From Phytopythium helicoides (lineage: Eukaryota > Oomycota > Peronosporomycetes > Pythiales > Pythiaceae): a stretch of DNA of 64,000 nucleotides. The translations under genes and the position numbers were made by a program. Location: NCBI GenBank assembly GCA_024867545.1, contig JANFNE010000076.1, forward strand, positions 1 to 64,000. The letters run 5' to 3'. A model generated the notes under the pieces. It was not told where the DNA came from. It searched no databases and saw only the letters and a program-made list of their open reading frames with translations. Shown here piece after piece: positions 1 to 13,140 of the stretch. Numbering within the stretch: the first letter of the stretch is position 1; the number at the start of each line of letters is the position of its first letter.

Positions 1-246
1 GTCGACCGTCGCCAGCACCACCACGGGCGCGCTCTCGGCCGCGGGCGTCTCCGAAGGCGCCGGAACGCCCAGGATGTGCGCCGAGAACGCCGCGCGCTCA
101 CGGCGAGAGGCGCCTGCGCCAGCCAGCACCACGACCGCCAGCCGCTCGTCCGCCGCCTCGCGCGCTAGGAACGCGGCGCCGGCCGCCGAGAGCCCGCCAT
201 CCGCCAGCAGCAGCGGCGAGCCGCGCCACCTCACCTCCGCGTCCAT
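1..246 (-). CDS. Partial CDS, N-terminal 82 codons of an unrecognised protein
   Basis: The minus strand is open from an ATG (complement of 244-246) through position 1 with no stop, so the gene continues beyond the left edge. The 82 visible residues begin MDAEVRWRGSPLLLADGG and include a hydrophobic stretch, LAVVVLAGAG. Third codon positions are strongly G/C, as in the confident genes of this window. I do not recognise the family. The satellite begins only about 50 bp upstream of the ATG, so any promoter must lie within or very close to repeat DNA. The call rests on codon composition and the open frame; a chance GC-rich open frame cannot be excluded. Confidence 0.5.
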   Translation of the reverse strand, partial: MDAEVRWRGSPLLLADGGLSAAGAAFLAREAADERLAVVVLAGAGASRRERAAFSAHILGVPAPSETPAAESAPVVVLATVD

Positions 247-298
247 CGCAGATGTCAGAATGCGGGTGGACCACATGGGATTTGCATGTATCTGTGGC

Positions 299-408
299 TT
301 GCTCGAAGACCGAGAGCAAGACCGAAGACCGAGAGCAAGACCGAGAGCAAGAACAAGACGATGAACACACACGCGCACGCAGTCCGCAAGTGACCTGGCA
401 GCAAGGAG
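299..408 (-). repeat. Inverted fragment of the satellite monomer at the array's left edge
   Basis: Read on the minus strand, this stretch is the same sequence found inside every monomer of the array to its right: the segment from the CTCCTTGCTGCCAGG motif through the GT-rich run into the 12-bp CTCGGTCTTGCT repeats. It is therefore an inverted piece of the satellite, separated from the direct array by about 54 bp of non-satellite sequence. The 12-bp repeat is irregular here, with some copies shortened. Confidence 0.85.
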
Positions 409-436
409 ACGGCGTCGCAACCTCGTGGACAGCTAG

Positions 437-457
437 CAGGCTGTAGTTGACAGCCTG
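437..457. repeat. Short perfect inverted repeat at the satellite inversion junction
   Basis: Arms CAGGCTGT and ACAGCCTG (8 bp, perfectly complementary) flank a 5-nt loop AGTTG. It lies in the unique spacer between the inverted satellite fragment (299-408) and the first direct monomer (from 463). Its function is unknown; it could be a remnant of the rearrangement that created the junction. Confidence 0.6.
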
Positions 458-990
458 TCAAAAGCATCCAACTACAGATCCATATCCGTGAGGTGAGCAC
501 TTCTGTCACACTCCGCGCTTCATGCTCCGCGCTTCGATCGCATGCTCCGTACCTCCATTCATTCCTCCACGGCTCTCCCAACCACCCCGCTACTGCCACT
601 GCCACTGCAGCTCCGACTTCGACTTCAACTTCAACCTAGACATCCACATCACGCAGTCAGACGCCACGATATGAAGGAACTTGACGCATCGCAGCTCCAA
701 GCGATGTGACGGACCTTGTGAACGAATGCCACGATGGCACAGACCGACGACTACCACGTTGCCACGAGCCGAAGTGATGGAAACGAGATGACGATGACCA
801 AGATCTTGGTCGACTTGGAGAGGTCAGGTTCTCGACTGCTGTACGACCTTGCAAGATCGAACGTGACGCGCCTCATTCTCTGGTACAAAACGATGCCGCC
901 GACGACTGACAGTGCACCGAGCTGAACCTGAAGCCGAAGAGGCAGGCGGTAAGTGCACCGAGTCCACCGCGCTGTCCCGCGTACAGCTAA

Positions 991-1009
991 CATGGCGAAA
1001 TTCGCCATG
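991..1009. repeat. Conserved 19-bp palindrome in each satellite monomer (first copy shown)
   Basis: The sequence CATGGCGAAATTCGCCATG has 9-bp perfectly complementary arms around a single central A. It recurs unchanged in every A-type monomer. In B-type monomers and the hybrid monomer one arm reads CACGGCGAA, leaving one mismatch. Constancy among A-type copies may simply reflect recent homogenisation, but the symmetry would suit a dimeric DNA-binding protein or a hairpin. Confidence 0.85.
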
Positions 1010-1149
1010 AGTAACTGCAGTACGCTTCGGCTCAATGGACTTGATTGGTGCACCCACTCACCCACCAGCTCTCAGCTCCCGGCTCACAGCTCCTTGCTGC
1101 CAGGTCACTTGCGGACTGCGTGTGCGTGTGTGTTCATCGTCTTGTTCTT

Positions 1150-1322
1150 GCTCTCGGTCTTGCTCTCGGTCTTGCTCTCGGTCTTGCTCTCGGTCTTGCT
1201 CTTCCTCTTGCTCTTGACCGTGTGGTCGGAGGTTTGCTTTCGCTTCCATCGCCATTGCCGATTCCACTGCCGATTCCACTGCCGATTCCACTGCCGATTC
1301 CACTGTCGATTCCACTGCCGAG
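1150..1322 (+). repeat. Two nested 12-bp minisatellites inside the monomer (first copy shown)
   Basis: Within the monomer, CTCGGTCTTGCT repeats (3-7 copies depending on the monomer) are followed by a spacer and then GCCGATTCCACT-type repeats (about 1-5 copies, one often reading GTCGATTCCACT). Copy-number changes in these two tracts account for nearly all length differences between A-type monomers. A third short tract of GACTTC lies nearer the monomer end and is expanded to about six units at 23,579, 24,505 and 28,991. Confidence 0.9.
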
Positions 1323-4300
1323 CCCATTGTCGTTGCCACTGCGGTTGAGGTGGTCGATGACGACGGCTGCCGCGTCTTCGAGAGCATCCTACTACAGATC
1401 CATATCCGTGAGGTGAGCACTTCTGTCACACTCCGCGCTTCATGCTCCGCGCTTCGATCGCATGCTCCGTACCTCCATTCATTCCTCCACGGCTCTCCCA
1501 ACCACCCCGCTACTGCCACTGCCACTGCAGCTCCGACTTCGACTTCGACTTCAACCTAGACATCCACATCACGCAGTCAGACGCCACGATATGAAGGAAC
1601 TTGACGCATCGCAGCTCCAAGCGATGTGACGGACCTTGTGAACGAATGCCACGATGGCACAGACCGACGACTACCACGTTGCCACGAGCCGAAGTGATGG
1701 AAACGAGATGACGATGACCAAGATCTTGGTCGACTTGGAGAGGTCAGGTTCTCGACTGCTGTACGACCTTGCAAGATCGAACGTGACGCGCCTCATTCTC
1801 TGGTACAAAACGATGCCGCCGACGACTGACAGTGCACCGAGCTGAACCTGAAGCCGAAGAGGCAGGCGGTAAGTGCACCGAGTCCACCGCGCTGTCCCGC
1901 GTACAGCTAACATGGCGAAATTCGCCATGAGTAACTGCAGTACGCTTCGGCTCAATGGACTTGATTGGTGCACCCACTCACCCACCAGCTCTCAGCTCCC
2001 GGCTCACAGCTCCTTGCTGCCAGGTCACTTGCGGACTGCGTGTGCGTGTGTGTTCATCGTCTTGTTCTTGCTCTCGGTCTTGCTCTCGGTCTTGCTCTCG
2101 GTCTTGCTCTCGGTCTTGCTCTTCCTCTTGCTCTTGACCGTGTGGTCGGAGGTTTGCTTTCGCTTCCATCGCCATTGCCGATTCCACTGCCGATTCCACT
2201 GCCGATTCCACTGCCGATTCCACTGCCGAGCCCATTGTCGTTGCCACTGCGGTTGAGGTGGTCGATGACGACGGCTGCCGCGTCTTCGAGAGCATCCTAC
2301 TACAGATCCATATCCGTGAGGTGAGCACTTCTGTCACACTCCGCGCTTCATGCTCCGCGCTTCGATCGCATGCTCCGTACCTCCATTCATTCCTCCACGG
2401 CTCTCCCAACCACCCCGCTACTGCCACTGCCACTGCAGCTCCGACTTCGACTTCAACTTCAACCTAGACATCCACATCACGCAGTCAGACGCCACGATAT
2501 GAAGGAACTTGACGCATCGCAGCTCCAAGCGATGTGACGGACCTTGTGAACGAATGCCACGATGGCACAGACCGACGACTACCACGTTGCCACGAGCCGA
2601 AGTGATGGAAACGAGATGACGATGACCAAGATCTTGGTCGACTTGGAGAGGTCAGGTTCTCGACTGCTGTACGACCTTGCAAGATCGAACGTGACGCGCC
2701 TCATTCTCTGGTACAAAACGATGCCGCCGACGACTGACAGTGCACCGAGCTGAACCTGAAGCCGAAGAGGCAGGCGGTAAGTGCACCGAGTCCACCGCGC
2801 TGTCCCGCGTACAGCTAACATGGCGAAATTCGCCATGAGTAACTGCAGTACGCTTCGGCTCAATGGACTTGATTGGTGCACCCACTCACCCACCAGCTCT
2901 CAGCTCCCGGCTCACAGCTCCTTGCTGCCAGGTCACTTGCGGACTGCGTGTGCGTGTGTGTTCATCGTCTTGTTCTTGCTCTCGGTCTTGCTCTCGGTCT
3001 TGCTCTCGGTCTTGCTCTCGGTCTTGCTCTTCCTCTTGCTCTTGACCGTGTGGTCGGAGGTTTGCTTTCGCTTCCATCGCCATTGCCGATTCCACTGCCG
3101 ATTCCACTGCCGATTCCACTGCCGATTCCACTGCCGAGCCCATTGTCGTTGCCACTGCGGTTGAGGTGGTCGATGACGACGGCTGCCGCGTCTTCGAGAG
3201 CATCCTACTACAGATCCATATCCGTGAGGTGAGCACTTCTGTCACACTCCGCGCTTCATGCTCCGCGCTTCGATCGCATGCTCCGTACCTCCATTCATTC
3301 CTCCACGGCTCTCCCAACCACCCCGCTACTGCCACTGCCACTGCAGCTCCGACTTCGACTTCAACTTCAACCTAGACATCCACATCACGCAGTCAGACGC
3401 CACGATATGAAGGAACTTGACGCATCGCAGCTCCAAGCGATGTGACGGACCTTGTGAACGAATGCCACGATGGCACAGACCGACGACTACCACGTTGCCA
3501 TGAGCCGAAGTGATGGAAACGAGATGACGATGACCAAGATCTTGGTCGACTTGGAGAGGTCAGGTTCTCGACTGCTGTACGACCTTGCAAGATCGAACGT
3601 GACGCGCCTCATTCTCTGGTACAAAACGATGCCGCCGACGACTGACAGTGCACCGAGCTGAACCTGAAGCCGAAGAGGCAGGCGGTAAGTGCACCGAGTC
3701 CACCGCGCTGTCCCGCGTACAGCTAACATGGCGAAATTCGCCATGAGTAACTGCAGTACGCTTCGGCTCAATGGACTTGATTGGTGCACCCACTCACCCA
3801 CCAGCTCTCAGCTCCCGGCTCACAGCTCCTTGCTGCCAGGTCACTTGCGGACTGCGTGTGCGTGTGTGTTCATCGTCTTGTTCTTGCTCTCGGTCTTGCT
3901 CTCGGTCTTGCTCTCGGTCTTGCTCTCGGTCTTGCTCTTCCTCTTGCTCTTGACCGTGTGGTCGGAGGTTTGCTTTCGCTTCCATCGCCATTGCCGATTC
4001 CACTGCCGATTCCACTGCCGATTCCACTGCCGATTCCACTGCCGAGCCCATTGTCGTTGCCACTGCGGTTGAGGTGGTCGATGACGACGGCTGCCGCGTC
4101 CTCGAGAGCATCCTACTACAGATCCATATCCGTGAGGTGAGCACTTCTGTCACACTCCGCGCTTCATGCTCCGCGCTTCGATCGCATGCTCCGTACCTCC
4201 ATTCATTCCTCCACGGCTCTCCCAACCACCCCGCTACTGCCACTGCCACTGCAGCTCCGACTTCGACTTCAACTTCAACCTAGACATCCACATCACGCAG

Positions 4301-7300
4301 TCAGACGCCACGATATGAAGGAACTTGACGCATCGCAGCTCCAAGCGATGTGACGGACCTTGTGAACGAATGCCACGATGGCACAGACCGACGACTACCA
4401 CGTTGCCACGAGCCGAAGTGATGGAAACGAGATGACGATGACCAAGATCTTGGTCGACTTGGAGAGGTCAGGTTCTCGACTGCTGTACGACCTTGCAAGA
4501 TCGAACGTGACGCGCCTCATTCTCTGGTACAAAACGATGCCGCCGACGACTGACAGTGCACCGAGCTGAACCTGAAGCCGAAGAGGCAGGCGGTAAGTGC
4601 ACCGAGTCCACCGCGCTGTCCCGCGTACAGCTAACATGGCGAAATTCGCCATGAGTAACTGCAGTACGCTTCGGCTCAATGGACTTGATTGGTGCACCCA
4701 CTCACCCACCAGCTCTCAGCTCCCGGCTCACAGCTCCTTGCTGCCAGGTCACTTGCGGACTGCGTGTGCGTGTGTGTTCATCGTCTTGTTCTTGCTCTCG
4801 GTCTTGCTCTCGGTCTTGCTCTCGGTCTTGCTCTCGGTCTTGCTCTTCCTCTTGCTCTTGACCGTGTGGTCGGAGGTTTGCTTTCGCTTCCATCGCCATT
4901 GCCGATTCCACTGCCGATTCCACTGCCGATTCCACTGCCGATTCCACTGCCGAGCCCATTGTCGTTGCCACTGCGGTTGAGGTGGTCGATGACGACGGCT
5001 GCCGCGTCCTCGAGAGCATCCTACTACAGATCCATATCCGTGAGGTGAGCACTTCTGTCACACTCCGCGCTTCATGCTCCGCGCTTCGATCGCATGCTCC
5101 GTACCTCCATTCATTCCTCCACGGCTCTCCCAACCACCCCGCTACTGCCACTGCCACTGCAGCTCCGACTTCGACTTCAACTTCAACCTAGACATCCACA
5201 TCACGCAGTCAGACGCCACGATATGAAGGAACTTGACGCATCGCAGCTCCAAGCGATGTGACGGACCTTGTGAACGAATGCCACGATGGCACAGACCGAC
5301 GACTACCACGTTGCCACGAGCCGAAGTGATGGAAACGAGATGACGATGACCAAGATCTTGGTCGACTTGGAGAGGTCAGGTTCTCGACTGCTGTACGACC
5401 TTGCAAGATCGAACGTGACGCGCCTCATTCTCTGGTACAAAACGATGCCGCCGACGACTGACAGTGCACCGAGCTGAACCTGAAGCCGAAGAGGCAGGCG
5501 GTAAGTGCACCGAGTCCACCGCGCTGTCCCGCGTACAGCTAACATGGCGAAATTCGCCATGAGTAACTGCAGTACGCTTCGGCTCAATGGACTTGATTGG
5601 TGCACCCACTCACCCACCAGCTCTCAGCTCCCGGCTCACAGCTCCTTGCTGCCAGGTCACTTGCGGACTGCGTGTGCGTGTGTGTTCATCGTCTTGTTCT
5701 TGCTCTCGGTCTTGCTCTCGGTCTTGCTCTCGGTCTTGCTCTCGGTCTTGCTCTTCCTCTTGCTCTTGACCGTGTGGTCGGAGGTTTGCTTTCGCTTCCA
5801 TCGCCATTGCCGATTCCACTGCCGATTCCACTGCCGATTCCACTGTCGATTCCACTGCCGAGCCCATTGTCGTTGCCACTGCGGTTGAGGTGGTCGATGA
5901 CGACGGCTGCCGCGTCTTCGAGAGCATCCTACTACAGATCCATATCCGTGAGGTGAGCACTTCTGCCACACTCCGCGCTTCATGCTCCGCGCTTCGATCG
6001 CATGCTCCGTACCTCCATTCATTCCTCCACGGCTCTCCCAACCACCCCGCTACTGCCACTGCCACTGCAGCTCCGACTTCGACTTCAACTTCAACCTAGA
6101 CATCCACATCACGCAGTCAGACGCCACGATATGAAGGAACTTGACGCATCGCAGCTCCAAGCGATGTGACGGACCTTGTGAACGAATGCCACGATGGCAC
6201 AGACCGACGACTACCACGTTGCCACGAGCCGAAGTGATGGAAACGAGATGACGATGACCAAGATCTTGGTCGACTTGGAGAGGTCAGGTTCTCGACTGCT
6301 GTACGACCTTGCAAGATCGAACGTGACGCGCCTCATTCTCTGGTACAAAACGATGCCGCCGACGACTGACAGTGCACCGAGCTGAACCTGAAGCCGAAGA
6401 GGCAGGCGGTAAGTGCACCGAGTCCACCGCACTGTCCCGCGTACAGCTAACATGGCGAAATTCGCCATGAGTAACTGCAGTACGCTTCGGCTCAATGGAC
6501 TTGATTGGCGCACCCACTCACCCACCAGCTCTCAGCTCCCGGCTCACAGCTCCTTGCTGCCAGGTCACTTGCGGACTGCGTGTGCGTGTGTGTTCATCGT
6601 CTTGTTCTTGCTCTCGGTCTTGCTCTCGGTCTTGCTCTCGGTCTTGCTCTCGGTCTTGCTCTCGGTCTTGCTCTCGGTCTTGCTCTCGGTCTTGCTCTTC
6701 CTCTTGCTCTTGACCGTGTGGTCGGAGGTTTGCTTTCGCTTCCATCGCCATTGCCGATTCCACTGCCGATTCCACTGCCGATTCCACTGTCGATTCCACT
6801 GCCGAGCCCATTGTCGTTGCCACTGCGGTTGAGGTGGTCGATGACGACGGCTGCCGCGTCTTCGAGAGCATCCTACTACAGATCCATATCCGTGAGGTGA
6901 GCACTTCTGTCACACTCCGCGCTTCATGCTCCGCGCTTCGATCGCATGCTCCGTACCTCCATTCATTCCTCCACGGCTCTCCCAACCACCCCGCTACTGC
7001 CACTGCCACTGCAGCTCCGACTTCGACTTCGACTTCAACCTAGACATCCACATCACGCAGTCAGACGCCACGATATGAAGGAACTTGACGCATCGCAGCT
7101 CCAAGCGATGTGACGGACCTTGTGAACGAATGCCACGATGGCACAGACCGACGACTACCACGTTGCCACGAGCCGAAGTGATGGAAACGAGATGACGATG
7201 ACCAAGATCTTGGTCGACTTGGAGAGGTCAGGTTCTCGACTGCTGTACGACCTTGCAAGATCGAACGTGACGCGCCTCATTCTCTGGTACAAAACGATGC

Positions 7301-10300
7301 CGCCGACGACTGACAGTGCACCGAGCTGAACCTGAAGCCGAAGAGGCAGGCGGTAAGTGCACCGAGTCCACCGCGCTGTCCCGCGTACAGCTAACATGGC
7401 GAAATTCGCCATGAGTAACTGCAGTACGCTTCGGCTCAATGGACTTGATTGGTGCACCCACTCACCCACCAGCTCTCAGCTCCCGGCTCACAGCTCCTTG
7501 CTGCCAGGTCACTTGCGGACTGCGTGTGCGTGTGTGTTCATCGTCTTGTTCTTGCTCTCGGTCTTGCTCTCGGTCTTGCTCTCGGTCTTGCTCTCGGTCT
7601 TGCTCTCGGTCTTGCTCTTCCTCTTGCTCTTGACCGTGTGGTCGGAGGTTTGCTTTCGCTTCCATCGCCATTGCCGATTCCACTGCCGATTCCACTGCCG
7701 ATTCCACTGTCGATTCCACTGCCGAGCCCATTGTCGTTGCCACTGCGGTTGAGGTGGTCGATGACGACGGCTGCCGCGTCTTCGAGAGCATCCTACTACA
7801 GATCCATATCCGTGAGGTGAGCACTTCTGTCACACTCCGCGCTTCATGCTCCGCGCTTCGATCGCATGCTCCGTACCTCCATTCATTCCTCCACGGCTCT
7901 CCCAACCACCCCGCTACTGCCACTGCCACTGCAGCTCCGACTTCGACTTCAACTTCAACCTAGACATCCACATCACGCAGTCAGACGCCACGATATGAAG
8001 GAACTTGACGCATCGCAGCTCCAAGCGATGTGACGGACCTTGTGAACGAATGCCACGATGGCACAGACCGACGACTACCACGTTGCCACGAGCCGAAGTG
8101 ATGGAAACGAGATGACGATGACCAAGATCTTGGTCGACTTGGAGAGGTCAGGTTCTCGACTGCTGTACGACCTTGCAAGATCGAACGTGACGCGCCTCAT
8201 TCTCTGGTACAAAACGATGCCGCCGACGACTGACAGTGCACCGAGCTGAACCTGAAGCCGAAGAGGCAGGCGGTAAGTGCACCGAGTCCACCGCGCTGTC
8301 CCGCGTACAGCTAACATGGCGAAATTCGCCATGAGTAACTGCAGTACGCTTCGGCTCAATGGACTTGATTGGTGCACCCACTCACCCACCAGCTCTCAGC
8401 TCCCGGCTCACAGCTCCTTGCTGCCAGGTCACTTGCGGACTGCGTGTGCGTGTGTGTTCATCGTCTTGTTCTTGCTCTCGGTCTTGCTCTCGGTCTTGCT
8501 CTCGGTCTTGCTCTCGGTCTTGCTCTCGGTCTTGCTCTTCCTCTTGCTCTTGACCGTGTGGTCGGAGGTTTGCTTTCGCTTCCATCGCCATTGCCGATTC
8601 CACTGCCGATTCCACTGCCGATTCCACTGCCGATTCCACTGCCGAGCCCATTGTCGTTGCCACTGCGGTTGAGGTGGTCGATGACGACGGCTGCCGCGTC
8701 TTCGAGAGCATCCTACTACAGATCCATATCCGTGAGGTGAGCACTTCTGTCACACTCCGCGCTTCATGCTCCGCGCTTCGATCGCATGCTCCGTACCTCC
8801 ATTCATTCCTCCACGGCTCTCCCAACCACCCCGCTACTGCCACTGCCACTGCAGCTCCGACTTCGACTTCAACTTCAACCTAGACATCCACATCACGCAG
8901 TCAGACGCCACGATATGAAGGAACTTGACGCATCGCAGCTCCAAGCGATGTGACGGACCTTGTGAACGAATGCCACGATGGCACAGACCGACGACTACCA
9001 CGTTGCCACGAGCCGAAGTGATGGAAACGAGATGACGATGACCAAGATCTTGGTCGACTTGGAGAGGTCAGGTTCTCGACTGCTGTACGACCTTGCAAGA
9101 TCGAACGTGACGCGCCTCATTCTCTGGTACAAAACGATGCCGCCGACGACTGACAGTGCACCGAGCTGAACCTGAAGCCGAAGAGGCAGGCGGTAAGTGC
9201 ACCGAGTCCACCGCGCTGTCCCGCGTACAGCTAACATGGCGAAATTCGCCATGAGTAACTGCAGTACGCTTCGGCTCAATGGACTTGATTGGTGCACCCA
9301 CTCACCCACCAGCTCTCAGCTCCCGGCTCACAGCTCCTTGCTGCCAGGTCACTTGCGGACTGCGTGTGCGTGTGTGTTCATCGTCTTGTTCTTGCTCTCG
9401 GTCTTGCTCTCGGTCTTGCTCTCGGTCTTGCTCTCGGTCTTGCTCTCGGTCTTGCTCTTCCTCTTGCTCTTGACCGTGTGGTCGGAGGTTTGCTTTCGCT
9501 TCCATCGCCATTGCCGATTCCACTGCCGATTCCACTGCCGATTCCACTGCCGATTCCACTGCCGATTCCACTGCCGAGCCCATTGTCGTTGCCACTGCGG
9601 TTGAGGTGGTCGATGACGACGGCTGCCGCGTCTTCGAGAGCATCCTACTACAGATCCATATCCGTGAGGTGAGCACTTCTGTCACACTCCGCGCTTCATG
9701 CTCCGCGCTTCGATCGCATGCTCCGTACCTCCATTCATTCCTCCACGGCTCTCCCAACCACCCCGCTACTGCCACTGCCACTGCAGCTCCGACTTCGACT
9801 TCGACTTCAACCTAGACATCCACATCACGCAGTCAGACGCCACGATATGAAGGAACTTGACGCATCGCAGCTCCAAGCGATGTGACGGACCTTGTGAACG
9901 AATGCCACGATGGCACAGACCGACGACTACCACGTTGCCACGAGCCGAAGTGATGGAAACGAGATGACGATGACCAAGATCTTGGTCGACTTGGAGAGGT
10001 CAGGTTCTCGACTGCTGTACGACCTTGCAAGATCGAACGTGACGCGCCTCATTCTCTGGTACAAAACGATGCCGCCGACGACTGACAGTGCACCGAGCTG
10101 AACCTGAAGCCGAAGAGGCAGGCGGTAAGTGCACCGAGTCCACCGCGCTGTCCCGCGTACAGCTAACATGGCGAAATTCGCCATGAGTAACTGCAGTACG
10201 CTTCGGCTCAATGGACTTGATTGGTGCACCCACTCACCCACCAGCTCTCAGCTCCCGGCTCACAGCTCCTTGCTGCCAGGTCACTTGCGGACTGCGTGTG

Positions 10301-10504
10301 CGTGTGTGTTCATCGTCTTGTTCTTGCTCTCGGTCTTGCTCTCGGTCTTGCTCTCGGTCTTGCTCTCGGTCTTGCTCTCGGTCTTGCTCTTCCTCTTGCT
10401 CTTGACCGTGTGGTCGGAGGTTTGCTTTCGCTTCCATCGCCATTGCCGATTCCACTGCCGATTCCACTGCCGATTCCACTGCCGATTCCACTGCCGATTC
10501 CACT

Positions 10505-13140
10505 GACGATCCCATTGTCGTTGCCACTGCAGTTGATGTGGTCGATGACGACGCCTGGCACGTCCTCGAGAGCATCAAACTCGAACTCGAGCTCCATCTC
10601 CTTGAGAACTTCCGTCACACTCCGCGCTTCGTGCTCCGCGCTTCGATCGCATGCTTCGTACCCCATCCATTCCTCCACGGCTCTCCCAACCACCCGCTGC
10701 TGGCGCTGCAACTTCGACTTTGACTTCGACTTCAACGTCGACTTCCACATCATGCAGTCAGACGACACGACATGAAGAAACTTGACGGATCGTAGCTCCA
10801 AGCCATGTGACGGACGCTTGCGAACGAATGCCACGATGGCGCAGACCGACGACTTCCACGTTGCCACGAGCCGAAGTGACGGAAACGAGATGACAGCGAC
10901 CGAGATCTTGGTCGACTTGGAGAGGTCCGGTTGTCGACTGCTGTACGACCTTGCAAGATCGAACGTGGCGCGCCTCATGCTCTGGTACAAAACGATCCCG
11001 CCGACGACTGGTAGTGCACCGAGCTGAACCTGAAGCCGGAGAGGCAGGCGGTAAGTGCACCGAGTCCATCACGCTGTCCCACGTAACAGCTAACACGGCG
11101 AAATTCGCCATGAGCAACTGCAGTACGCTTCGGGTCAATGGACTTGATTGGTGCACCCACTCACCCACCAGCTCTCAGCTCCCGGCTCCCAGCTCCTTGC
11201 TGCCAGGTCACTTGCGGACTGCGTGTGCGTGTGTGTTCATCGTTATGATCTCGCTCTCGGTCTCGCTCTCGGTCTTGCTCTCGGTCTTGCTCTCGGTCTT
11301 GCTCTCGGTCTTGCTCTCGGTCTTGCTCTCGGTCTTGATCTCGGTCTTGCTCTCGGTCTTGATCTCGGTCTTGCTCTCGGTCTTGCTCTCGGTCTTGCTC
11401 TCGGTCTTCCACTTGCTCTTGCGCTTGCTCTTGGCCGTGTAGTCGGAGGTACTTTCACTTCCATCGCCATTGCCGATTCCACTGACGATCCCATTGTCGT
11501 TGCCACTGCAGTTGATGTGGTCGATGACGACGCCTGGCACGTCCTCGAGAGCATCAAACTCGAACTCGAGCTCCATCTCCTTGAGAACTTCCGTCACACT
11601 CCGCGCTTCGTGCTCCGCGCTTCGATCGCATGCTTCGTACCCCATCCATTCCTCCACGGCTCTCCCAACCACCCGCTGCTGGCGCTGCAACTTCGACTTT
11701 GACTTCGACTTCAACGTCGACTTCCACATCATGCAGTCAGACGACACGACATGAAGAAACTTGACGGATCGTAGCTCCAAGCCATGTGACGGACGCTTGC
11801 GAACGAATGCCACGATGGCGCAGACCGACGACTTCCACGTTGCCACGAGCCGAAGTGACGGAAACGAGATGACAGCGACCGAGATCTTGGTCGACTTGGA
11901 GAGGTCCGGTTGTCGACTGCTGTACGACCTTGCAAGATCGAACGTGGCGCGCCTCATGCTCTGGTACAAAACGATCCCGCCGACGACTGGTAGTGCACCG
12001 AGCTGAACCTGAAGCCGGAGAGGCAGGCGGTAAGTGCACCGAGTCCATCACGCTGTCCCACGTAACAGCTAACACGGCGAAATTCGCCATGAGCAACTGC
12101 AGTACGCTTCGGGTCAATGGACTTGATTGGTGCACCCACTCACCCACCAGCTCTCAGCTCCCGGCTCCCAGCTCCTTGCTGCCAGGTCACTTGCGGACTG
12201 CGTGTGCGTGTGTGTTCATCGTTATGATCTCGCTCTCGGTCTCGCTCTCGGTCTCGCTCTCGGTCTTGCTCTCGGTCTTGCTCTCGGTCTTGCTCTCGGT
12301 CTTGCTCTCGGTCTTGATCTCGGTCTCGCTCTCGGTCTTGATCTCGGTCTTGCTCTCGGTCTTGCTCTCGGTCTTGATCTCGGTCTTCCACTTGCTCTTG
12401 CGCTTGCTCTTGGCCGTGTAGTCGGAGGTACTTTCACTTCCATCGCCATTGCCGATTCCACTGACGATCCCATTGTCGTTGCCACTGCAGTTGATGTGGT
12501 CGATGACGACGCCTGGCACGTCCTCGAGAGCATCAAACTCGAACTCGAGCTCCATCTCCTTGAGAACTTCCGTCACACTCCGCGCTTCGTGCTCCGCGCT
12601 TCGATCGCATGCTTCGTACCCCATCCATTCCTCCACGGCTCTCCCAACCACCCGCTGCTGGCGCTGCAACTTCGACTTTGACTTCGACTTCAACGTCGAC
12701 TTCCACATCATGCAGTCAGACGACACGACATGAAGAAACTTGACGGATCGTAGCTCCAAGCCATGTGACGGACGCTTGCGAACGAATGCCACGATGGCGC
12801 AGACCGACGACTTCCACGTTGCCACGAGCCGAAGTGACGGAAACGAGATGACAGCGACCGAGATCTTGGTCGACTTGGAGAGGTCCGGTTGTCGACTGCT
12901 GTACGACCTTGCAAGATCGAACGTGGCGCGCCTCATGCTCTGGTACAAAACGATCCCGCCGACGACTGGTAGTGCACCGAGCTGAACCTGAAGCCGGAGA
13001 GGCAGGCGGTAAGTGCACCGAGTCCATCACGCTGTCCCACGTAACAGCTAACACGGCGAAATTCGCCATGAGCAACTGCAGTACGCTTCGGGTCAATGGA
13101 CTTGATTGGTGCACCCACTCACCCACCAGCTCTCAGCTCC
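10505..13140 (+). repeat. Diverged B-type satellite block (979-bp monomers)
   Basis: From about 10,505 the sequence switches from the A-type monomer to a variant, with the second GCCGATTCCACT tract reduced to one copy, about 15 copies of the first tract with CTCGGTCTTGAT and CTCGGTCTCGCT variants, and scattered substitutions. Two complete B units have an exact 979-bp period, and a third switches back to A-type at about 13,141 inside the GGCTCACAGC/GGCTCCCAGC region. B-type copies keep a 253-codon minus-strand open frame (for example 11,208-11,969) that is interrupted in A-type copies, which could mean B is closer to an ancestral sequence. Confidence 0.9.

Noticed and set aside
1150..1322. CRISPR-like regular repeats
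   Set aside because: The repeats are contiguous 12-bp minisatellites with no unique spacers, in a eukaryotic satellite.
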